Shown here piece after piece: positions 8,264 through 15,222 of a DNA stretch of 64,000 nucleotides. Position 1 is the stretch's first letter; every line of letters starts with the position of its first letter. The position numbers and the translations under genes were made by a program. The stretch spans positions 1,240,001 to 1,304,000 of the forward strand of contig NZ_VEBF01000001.1 in the NCBI RefSeq assembly GCF_007676705.1, written 5' to 3'. The notes under the pieces were generated by a model. That model was not told the DNA's origin. It saw only the letters and a program-made list of their open reading frames with translations, and made no database searches. Origin of the DNA: Paenibacillus xylanexedens. Lineage in GTDB: Bacteria > Bacillota > Bacilli > Paenibacillales > Paenibacillaceae.

Positions 8264-8683
8264 CTAGATAATACTCGCGCCAATAACAAACGACAATGAG
8301 ACGGAAATAATCATGGATATCAATCCAACAGCTCGGTTATCCGCTTCGATCTCCTTATCAATGGAGAACACGGGCGTCAGGAATTCGAACAAAAAATAGG
8401 CAACGAGCAGAAGGATGAATCCGACAAACGACCACGTCATGGCTTCATATACCGAAGATTTAGCCTGTATGCAGAAACGCAGTACGTTACAGATCCCGAA
8501 GATCTTGCCTCCTGTTGCCATGGCAACGGCCACATTGCCCTTCTTGATCTCTGTCCAGCATTTATATTTGGTCACCAGTTCGAAGCAAGCCAGAAATACA
8601 AGCAGCTCCATAATCGCTACCGAGAAAAAACCGAGTACCATCCCCAAGGGATGAGACAGCAATTGGTCAATGCTTTCTTTCAC
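8264..8683 (-). CDS. DUF350 membrane protein
   Basis: 139 aa with four hydrophobic segments and the signature KKGNVAVAMATGGKIFGI, which fits the DUF350 (YjfL-type) pattern GNxAxAxxxGGxxxG. Function of the family is not established; members often neighbour stress or envelope genes. The frame is open from an ATG at 8704, but the GTG at 8683 has GGAGAGGGG 8 nt upstream and gives the usual family N-terminus, so I chose it. First of a three-gene group with the small membrane peptide and the zinc-ribbon protein. Confidence 0.78.
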   Translation of the reverse strand: MKESIDQLLSHPLGMVLGFFSVAIMELLVFLACFELVTKYKCWTEIKKGNVAVAMATGGKIFGICNVLRFCIQAKSSVYEAMTWSFVGFILLLVAYFLFEFLTPVFSIDKEIEADNRAVGLISMIISVSLSFVIGASII

Positions 8684-8753
8684 GCACCGTTCCCCTCTCC
8701 CCATCTGCGACCTTCATGAAAAAGTTGCAGAATATCATTGATTCATGGTCCGG

Positions 8754-11120
8754 CTATTCCAATTCTGCGACGGTCACACCGTTCCCGCCTTCTCCGTAAT
8801 TGCCCAGCCGGTAACTTTTAATATGTTTATGCTTACGCAGGTAATCCTGAATACCGGAACGCAAAATCCCTGTACCTTTACCATGAATAATATACACTTG
8901 GCCCAGGTTGGCGAGGAAAGCTTCATCAATGAAACGATCTGTTTCCATCAGGGCTTCTTCCAGGTTGGTACCACGCAGATCCAGTTCACTCTTCACATTG
9001 TCATCACGCGTGCGTTTCATGCCAGTTACCGGTTTTTGTTTCGGTTTGGCTGCGGGAGCCGATTGCTGCAATTCCAAATCATCCAGGGATACTTTCATTT
9101 TCATAATCCCTAGCTGCACCATCGCGTCTTTGCTACCCGACATCTCCACAACATGGCCTTTTTGATTCAAACTATAGACCAGCACTTCATCACCAGGACC
9201 GATGGCACGAGTCTTCGGTGCTGATGTCGTCTTCTTGACGGTTTTCCTGCGTTTCTCTGGTTCAGCTTCATCCAGCTGTTTGCGGGCAGCAATGAGTTTG
9301 TGCTCCTTCACGGAAGCACCTTCCTCCATAGCCAACTGGCGAAGATCTGCTATAATCTTCTCCGCTTCCGCACGAGCCTTGTCCACAATGCTCCGTGCAT
9401 CTTCTTCTGCTTTTTCAATCCGACGATCACGCTGCTGTTCCAGCTTTTCCAGTTCAGACTGGTGACGACTGCGTAATTTCTCCATATCCTGACGCAAGCT
9501 CTCCGCCTTCTCACGCTCTTGCTCTGCCGTAAGTCGGTTCTCTTCAAGAGAAGCAATCATATGCTCGATCCGTTGATCCTCTTCCTTCACTTCGCCACGA
9601 GCGTAGTCGAGAATATAACCCGGAAGCCCCAGGCGCTCTGCAATGGCAAATGCATTACTTCGTCCAGGTACACCCACCAGAAGGCGATAGGTTGGACTCA
9701 ATGTATTAATGTCAAATTCCATGCTGGCATTAATGACGCCCTTACGCTCATATGCGTATGCTTTCAGTTCACTGTAATGGGTAGTTGCAACCATGCGACA
9801 TCCCGTCCGGTGCATATGCTCCAGCATAGAGATTGCCAGTGCGGAACCTTCAGCTGGATCTGTTCCTGCTCCAAGTTCATCGAGCAATACCAAGCTTTTC
9901 GGTGTCATATTCTTCAGAATGCGAATGATGTTCGTCATATGACTGGAGAAGGTACTCAGGTTCTGCTCAATACTCTGCTCGTCGCCAATATCGGCGTAGA
10001 TCGCATCAAATACACATAGCTGACTGCCATCCTCTGCCGGAACGAATAGGCCGGACATCGCCATCAGGCTCAGCAATCCAATTGTTTTGAGCGTTACCGT
10101 CTTACCACCGGTATTTGGACCTGTCACGATGATGGAGGTGTAATCATTGCCCAGCTCTATGTCAATTGGGACCACATTTTCAATCGGAATCAGCGGATGA
10201 CGGCCTTTCTTGAGCTTAAGGAATCCACGGTCATTCATGCGTGGCAACGTTGCTTTCAGCTCACGAGCCAGGCGTGCCTTGGCAAAGATAAAATCAAGAG
10301 AGCCCAGCAAGTCGACATCATACAGCAGCCATTCTCCCTGTTCACTAACAAGTGCCGTCAATTTCTGCAAAATAATTTCTATTTCGCGCTCCTCCCGAAT
10401 CCGGGTCTCGCGCAATTTGTTGTTCATCGCAACAATGGATTCCGGCTCAATGAACAATGTCGCACCTGAACCGGATTGATCATGCACAATCCCTCCGAAG
10501 TACGAACGATATTCGGCTTTCACCGGGATAACAAAACGGTCTCCCCTGATCGTAATGAGCTGATCCTGCAACATCTTGGATACGGTAGAGGATCGAATCA
10601 TGGAATCCAGTTTCTCGCGAATCCGTGCTTCTCCGCCTCTCAGCTCACGACGAATCTGCGCTAGCGTTACGCTTGCACTGTCGGCAACTTCTGCATTATC
10701 GTCGATACAGATTTTGATGGCATCCTCAAGCGCTTTTTGCTCTGACAATTGATCGCTGATATAAAACAAGGAGTCAATCGTCTCATCTTCATGCACTGTG
10801 GCAATCAGGCGCTTCAATCGTCGTGCAGCAAAGGTTGTATTGGATATTCCCAAAAGTTCGTGAGGATTAAGCGTTCCTCCAATTTCAGCACGTTTGATCG
10901 AGGCCGTAATATCTACAATCCCTCCAAAAGACGGCGAACCTTTCAGACGATCAAATGTGAATGCTTCATCGGTTTGCTGCAGCAACCGCTTTACTTCTTC
11001 AAGTTCACTGATCGGTTCAAGTTGCTCCGCTTTCTTTTTGCCCATTGTAGTTTGGGCAAAGCTAAGCAATGTATTTAAAATCTTGCGATATTCCAGTGTG
11101 TGTAAAATTTTCGTGTCCAA
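8754..11120 (-). CDS. mutS2: MutS2 ATPase/endonuclease
   Basis: 788 aa. A MutS-type core has Walker A GPNTGGKT (about residue 335), Walker B LVLLDELGAGTDP and a long coiled coil (about 510-630), and the C-terminus is an Smr nuclease domain starting ELDLRGTNLEEAL with the HGKGTG loop. MutS2 suppresses recombination and in B. subtilis acts on collided ribosomes. It lacks the mismatch-recognition domain of MutS, as expected. The frame extends to 11138, but AAGGAG lies 8 nt before the TTG at 11120, giving MDTKILHTLEYRKI, which fits the family. In Bacillus the gene follows polX; here neither polX nor cvpA is in the window. Confidence 0.95.
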   Translation of the reverse strand: MDTKILHTLEYRKILNTLLSFAQTTMGKKKAEQLEPISELEEVKRLLQQTDEAFTFDRLKGSPSFGGIVDITASIKRAEIGGTLNPHELLGISNTTFAARRLKRLIATVHEDETIDSLFYISDQLSEQKALEDAIKICIDDNAEVADSASVTLAQIRRELRGGEARIREKLDSMIRSSTVSKMLQDQLITIRGDRFVIPVKAEYRSYFGGIVHDQSGSGATLFIEPESIVAMNNKLRETRIREEREIEIILQKLTALVSEQGEWLLYDVDLLGSLDFIFAKARLARELKATLPRMNDRGFLKLKKGRHPLIPIENVVPIDIELGNDYTSIIVTGPNTGGKTVTLKTIGLLSLMAMSGLFVPAEDGSQLCVFDAIYADIGDEQSIEQNLSTFSSHMTNIIRILKNMTPKSLVLLDELGAGTDPAEGSALAISMLEHMHRTGCRMVATTHYSELKAYAYERKGVINASMEFDINTLSPTYRLLVGVPGRSNAFAIAERLGLPGYILDYARGEVKEEDQRIEHMIASLEENRLTAEQEREKAESLRQDMEKLRSRHQSELEKLEQQRDRRIEKAEEDARSIVDKARAEAEKIIADLRQLAMEEGASVKEHKLIAARKQLDEAEPEKRRKTVKKTTSAPKTRAIGPGDEVLVYSLNQKGHVVEMSGSKDAMVQLGIMKMKVSLDDLELQQSAPAAKPKQKPVTGMKRTRDDNVKSELDLRGTNLEEALMETDRFIDEAFLANLGQVYIIHGKGTGILRSGIQDYLRKHKHIKSYRLGNYGEGGNGVTVAELE

Positions 11121-11307
11121 GAGTACAACTCCTTCCAAACTATATCTGTATTATAACGAAAGAAACTTTCTTGCGCTATTTAACGAATCCTTCCACACAT
11201 AACTTCAACCATAGCACCACAAACTACAGGTGTCAGGATTGTGCAACCTCTCCAAAGCCTTAGAGATGCCCTGCTCAGTTCAATCCGAATAAAAGGAGGT
11301 AAACACC

Positions 11308-11667
11308 ATGAATTTTCTGGGACATGTTGTGCGATTTGTTATCGCCGCAATTGTTTTAATGGTGGTCAGCTGGATCGTTCCCGGATTCGCCGTTGGAGGC
11401 TTCTGGAGCGCTCTGTTGCTTGCTCTCGTTATTGCCCTGCTCGGCTGGATCGTTGAAGGTATCTTCGGCAAAAGGGTCAACCCCTTTGGTCGCGGTATTG
11501 TCGGATTTATCGTTAGCGCACTGGTGATTTGGCTAGGTCAATATGTTGTCGATCATGTTGAGGTCAGCCTGCTCGGTGCCATCTTGGCCGCCCTGGTTAT
11601 CGGGATTATCGATCTCTTCATTCCGGTTTCCACCCCTTTTGATGCCGGACGAAGCTCCAAAAGCTAA
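11308..11667 (+). CDS. YvlD-type four-TM membrane protein (holin IV superfamily)
   Basis: 119 aa, four hydrophobic helices, with the first (FVIAAIVLMVVSWIVPGFAV) and the WSALLLALVIALLGW repeat typical of the PF04020-type phage-holin-4 superfamily. Chromosomal copies (YvlD-like) are not phage holins in practice and their function is unknown. ATG at 11308 behind AAAGGAGGT. It is monocistronic, oriented away from mutS2. Confidence 0.75.
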   Translation: MNFLGHVVRFVIAAIVLMVVSWIVPGFAVGGFWSALLLALVIALLGWIVEGIFGKRVNPFGRGIVGFIVSALVIWLGQYVVDHVEVSLLGAILAALVIGIIDLFIPVSTPFDAGRSSKS

Positions 11668-11884
11668 TATCAGTTTCTCCTTTTCGTGTGCATGAATACT
11701 CCTAAACCTCTGAAGGCCTTTGCCGGAAGAGGTTTATTTCATTCGGGCCATAACGATAGTGCAACAAACACATACAGTTTTCAAAAAAACGACATACGCT
11801 GCGTGTACAGGCATCCACATATTGCGGTATGATGACTGGAGCAATCATTCACATTTTACCCATATTACCCTAAGGAGGCACATG

Positions 11885-12271
11885 ATGAAGAGAGGCATAG
11901 CATGGCTTGCTGCCTGTATGTTAATTCTGGTCCTCGCTGCATGCGGAGGAGCGAATCAGTCCGCAGACTCTGACAGCAACGGGTCGGATGCTGGCGTTAC
12001 AGCCAGTGAAGAATTGGTCATCAAGGCAAGCAACTACAAATTTGATCAACCCGAGTACCATCTTAAAAAAGGTGTCCCGGTTAAGATTGTTTATGAAAAT
12101 GTAAACGGAAACCACGGTATTCTCGTGCCTGAGCTGAATCTTACGCTCGACACCAGAAATAGTTCCAAAGTGATCACCCCGGACAAAGTCGGTGAATTTG
12201 AAATGTCCTGTTCGGTCTTCTGTGGTTCCGGACACAGCAGCATGATCTCCAAAATTATCGTTGAAGAATAG
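11885..12271 (+). CDS. CuA-type cupredoxin lipoprotein
   Basis: 128 aa. A signal peptide ends in lipobox LAAC, so the protein is anchored on the outer face of the membrane. The rest is one cupredoxin domain. CSVFCGSGHSSM has the exact spacing Cx3Cx3Hx2M of the binuclear CuA site of cytochrome oxidase subunit II, and NHGILVPEL supplies the upstream His in the same context. There are no transmembrane helices of COX2 and no oxidase genes nearby. It may shuttle electrons or deliver copper. Two ATGs compete (11882 and 11885); the second has the better distance from AGGAGG. Confidence 0.8.
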   Translation: MKRGIAWLAACMLILVLAACGGANQSADSDSNGSDAGVTASEELVIKASNYKFDQPEYHLKKGVPVKIVYENVNGNHGILVPELNLTLDTRNSSKVITPDKVGEFEMSCSVFCGSGHSSMISKIIVEE

Positions 12272-12281
12272 TATTCAAGAC

Positions 12282-12311
12282 AAGGAGCCCCCGCAGCGAC
12301 GGGAGCTCCTT
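12282..12311 (+). terminator. Terminator of the cupredoxin gene
   Basis: AAGGAGC pairs with GCTCCTT around a GC-rich inner part and is followed by CTTTAGTAT. It also lies 65 nt beyond the stop of the convergent ZapA-like gene. Confidence 0.65.
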
Positions 12312-12375
12312 CTTTAGTATAACAAATTGTACCAGAGTGCGTTGCACACGAGCCAGTTCTGCTACAATCAATCCG

Positions 12376-15084
12376 CTAGGTCTGGTCCTGTTCAATCAAT
12401 TCAATCCATTCGTTATATTCCGTCTGCAATTTCGTATATTCATCATGCAACTGACGATATTCCGTATTCAGCTGCTCTGCCTTTTCCTGCTCCATTTCGC
12501 GTTCAACCTGTAACAAACGTAATTGATTGGCCGCTAGTTCGTAACGCTCCCCCATCTCAAGCAGTTCATTTTCCATGATCTGTTTCTCCTGGGTCGCTTC
12601 TGCCCGTAACTGGTCCAGCTGCTGTCGTTCTTGCTCCAGTCCCTCCAGCAACTCGCTACTTGCCGCACTTTCTCTCTTCCATACCGTCAGTTCATTCTCA
12701 AGCGCAGCCCAGCGTTCCTGCCAGGATTGTTCCTGAGCCGCCCATTCTTCTGCACGGCGTTGCCACACCTGGTCGTTCTGCTCTGCTTGTTCAACGCTTG
12801 AGCGGAGTTCTTCTTCACGTCTCGTCAACTGCTCTAGGCGGGATGACAACTCGGCCTGTTTGACTGACAACTCTTCGTGTTTGATCTGCCACTCCAACGC
12901 TTCTTCTTCGGTCTGGGCTAACCGGCTCTCTTGCTCCGAGTAGCGCTCGGACAGTTTCGCTGAAGACTGTCTTGCTTCTTCAAGCGCACTTACAATTTCT
13001 TGTTTCTCCTTACTCAATTCATCAAGCTTGGAACTGTAATTCTCTTCTCGTTGTAATGCATCACTGTAATCATTACGGATTTGTTTATAACTATCCTGAA
13101 GTCGGTTCAACTCTTCCCGGACCCCATTTAGCTCAACTTCAAGCTGTTTGCACTTCTCTTCCAAAAGCTCTGCATTCTTCTGATAATGCACAGCCTCCTC
13201 ATGATTGAAACGAGATTCTTCCTTCACCACGGACAATTCATCATGAAGAGATTGCACACCAGACTCCAGCGTTTCATTTTGTTCAGCAACTTCGAGAATC
13301 TGATTCTCCAGGTCACCGATCTCAGCCAATCGCTGCTCAGCAAGGTCTTTCCAGGACTGCTCACGTTCCGTGAGTGTGCTGATCTCATGCTGCAATGTAC
13401 GCACCGCAGCATGAGCCTGTTCAAGCACCTTATGCAGCCTACGCTGTTCCTCTTCCGACTTCACTTCAGCCTCACGAAGCTTTTGGGCTTCCTGTTCAAG
13501 CTGTGCGTGTTGCTCCTGAAGTTTGCGTAGCTGGGCTGTGAGAGAGGCTTCTCTATCAACAGTTTCATTATACTTCTGCTTCCATTGCTGCTGTGCATCA
13601 CGAGATTGCTGAGCAGCCTGCTCCGTTTCACGGAGAAGCTCCTGTAACTGGGAACGATCCTCTTTCAACTGTTCCAGTTGCTGCTCCAGTTCCGTGATTC
13701 GGCGAGCCTGAACTTCCTGCTCCTGTTTACGACCCTCATACTCATGACGCAACGTTTCCAATTGATCACGCTCGTGCTGAAGCTGCTGTTCTTGCTCCGC
13801 AACCACATCCTGTGCACTGATGAGCTGGGTCATCACTTCTTCCAATTGCTCTTCGACATCTAATAGTCGAGTCTCCGCCTGTTTACGTTGTTCCTCAAGT
13901 TGCTGCTTAAGCTTGCCCCGTTCTTCTTGCAGTATGGACTCTGCAGCCGATGCCGCTTCTGTTGCCTGGGATGCTGCTGCTTCCTTGGCTTGCTGCAATT
14001 GTTCCTCGAGGGCTGCTTCTTTCTCCATCCATTCGAGTTCCAACTGCTCGGATAACGCCTTGAACTCCGCATTCAACTGATTTATCTCAGTCAGGCGCTT
14101 CTGCTCCGCTTGTTCCTGCAAGTCAGCCCGTTCCTGATTCGCCTGATCCGTGAGCTCTTGTGTCTGTTGCAGCGCTTTTTCTTCAGCCTGTTGAAGACGA
14201 AGTTCCATCTGTTGCTGAAGTTCATGATATCGCAGTGCCGCTTCTTCCTCAGCTTTCTTCAGATTGCTCTCTGCCTGCTCCAACTCGGACAAAATGGCCG
14301 ACTCGGCTTCTTCCTTGGCTGTCTGAACCTGTTGCGCAGCCTTGGCTTCAATCTGTTGACGTTCTGCAACGGCACGGCTTTCGGCTTCTTTCAATTGAGC
14401 TGCAGTCTTGTCCTGCAACTCTTTATATTGCGCCGCAGCTTTTGCCTGCGCCTGCTGCAATTCAGCTGCAGAACGGTTCTGAGCTTCTTTGAGCTGGGAA
14501 GCAGCCTGTGCCTGTGCATTTTTAAGCTGGTTAGCCGCTTTCTCTTCCATTTCCTTCAGCTGTTTCGTTCCCTTGGCTTCTGCTTCCTTCAGTTGTGCCG
14601 TCGCTTGGGCCTGCAATTTCTGCACTCGCTCCGTTGCTTGAGCGCGTTCTTGCTCCAGCAGCTTATTCAACTTGGCTATCTCTGAATTTTTGTCCGTTTC
14701 GGACTTTTGCAACGCCTGCTCTGCTTCGAGCTTTAGCTTCTGCAATTCAGCAAGAGACTGATCACGACGTTCCAATTCTTGTTGATGTTCATTTTGTATG
14801 GCGTTTAACCGATTCAATTCGTTTCTCAGTTCTGTACGTTCTCCAGTAAGCATCTTCAGTTCATTCCGGATTTCATGAGTCTGAAGAGACTGTTCAGCCA
14901 TATGTACAGCCGCCAGTACCGCAATACGCGGAGTATCCAGACGGGAATTTTGCTTGGAGATCGCGCTCATACGCTCATCTACCAGGTTAGCTACTTGTTT
15001 CATATAGTCGGCACTGCTGCCAACCAGTTTATAGGAAGTCCCGTAGATCTCTACGGTGACGCGTGTACGGTCAGGTGTAGTCAC
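12376..15084 (-). CDS. ZapA-domain protein with giant coiled coil
   Basis: 902 aa. Residues about 6-80 (VTVEIYGTSYKLVG, ADYMKQVANLVDERM, LDTPRIAVLAAVHMAEQSL) match ZapA of Bacillus, the FtsZ-ring crosslinker, closely. From residue 80 to the end it is Glu/Gln/Ala/Leu-rich helix with almost no Pro or Gly, predicted coiled coil. Residues about 148-257 are ten tandem 11-residue units. Normal ZapA is about 85 aa, so about 800 residues are added. Position after pheT and before mutS2 is the Bacillus zapA position. The start is GTG at 15084, 8 nt after AGGAGG; an upstream TTG overlaps that site. Inferred: a division-ring protein with a long rod. Could bridge FtsZ to another structure. Confidence 0.82.
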   Translation of the reverse strand: MTTPDRTRVTVEIYGTSYKLVGSSADYMKQVANLVDERMSAISKQNSRLDTPRIAVLAAVHMAEQSLQTHEIRNELKMLTGERTELRNELNRLNAIQNEHQQELERRDQSLAELQKLKLEAEQALQKSETDKNSEIAKLNKLLEQERAQATERVQKLQAQATAQLKEAEAKGTKQLKEMEEKAANQLKNAQAQAASQLKEAQNRSAAELQQAQAKAAAQYKELQDKTAAQLKEAESRAVAERQQIEAKAAQQVQTAKEEAESAILSELEQAESNLKKAEEEAALRYHELQQQMELRLQQAEEKALQQTQELTDQANQERADLQEQAEQKRLTEINQLNAEFKALSEQLELEWMEKEAALEEQLQQAKEAAASQATEAASAAESILQEERGKLKQQLEEQRKQAETRLLDVEEQLEEVMTQLISAQDVVAEQEQQLQHERDQLETLRHEYEGRKQEQEVQARRITELEQQLEQLKEDRSQLQELLRETEQAAQQSRDAQQQWKQKYNETVDREASLTAQLRKLQEQHAQLEQEAQKLREAEVKSEEEQRRLHKVLEQAHAAVRTLQHEISTLTEREQSWKDLAEQRLAEIGDLENQILEVAEQNETLESGVQSLHDELSVVKEESRFNHEEAVHYQKNAELLEEKCKQLEVELNGVREELNRLQDSYKQIRNDYSDALQREENYSSKLDELSKEKQEIVSALEEARQSSAKLSERYSEQESRLAQTEEEALEWQIKHEELSVKQAELSSRLEQLTRREEELRSSVEQAEQNDQVWQRRAEEWAAQEQSWQERWAALENELTVWKRESAASSELLEGLEQERQQLDQLRAEATQEKQIMENELLEMGERYELAANQLRLLQVEREMEQEKAEQLNTEYRQLHDEYTKLQTEYNEWIELIEQDQT
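14314..14643 (-). repeat. Ten tandem 33-bp units (hendecad coiled coil)
   Basis: Inside the ZapA-like gene, ten consecutive 11-residue units follow each other without gaps: AQATERVQKLQ, AQATAQLKEAE, AKGTKQLKEME, EKAANQLKNAQ, AQAASQLKEAQ, NRSAAELQQAQ, AKAAAQYKELQ, DKTAAQLKEAE, SRAVAERQQIE, AKAAQQVQTAK. The core is (A/S)xA..QLKEA(E/Q). An 11-residue period favours a right-handed or straight coiled coil instead of the usual heptad supercoil. Confidence 0.85.
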
Positions 15085-15136
15085 AGTTGTGCCCTCCTTC
15101 AAGTCTGTATGTTGATTCTAAGCTGTAATCACAAAA

Positions 15137-15178
15137 AAGTCACATCGATCCTCTAATGCTAAGGATTCGATGTGACTT
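15137..15178 (-). terminator. Terminator of the pheST transcript
   Basis: AAGTCACATCGA-TCCT pairs with AAGGA-TTCGATGTGACTT; on the minus strand six T follow directly. It sits 45 nt past the pheT stop and about 40 nt before the ZapA-like ribosome site, so the two genes should be separate transcripts. Confidence 0.8.
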
Positions 15179-15192
15179 CAAACAATTCCTGC
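15163..15192 (-). promoter_or_regulatory. Sigma-H-like promoter for the ZapA-like gene
   Basis: On the minus strand GCAGGAATT (15192-15184), 12 nt, then ATCGAATCC (15171-15163) fits the sigma-H consensus RnAGGAwWW-N11/12-RnnGAATww except for the last two bases. The -10 lies within the 5' arm of the pheT terminator, so a transcript begun there would lack that arm and could not fold the terminator. Not proven. Confidence 0.4.
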
Positions 15193-15222
15193 TAATCTTT
15201 GTTCAAAAAATCTTCTTCTGTC

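Noticed and set aside
11308..11667. Prophage remnant (holin-like protein)
   Set aside because: No other phage gene is near; the family is common on chromosomes.
12660..14849. Several plus-strand open frames inside the ZapA-like gene
   Set aside because: They are mirror frames of the repetitive Gln/Glu/Ala coding sequence, without ribosome sites or families.
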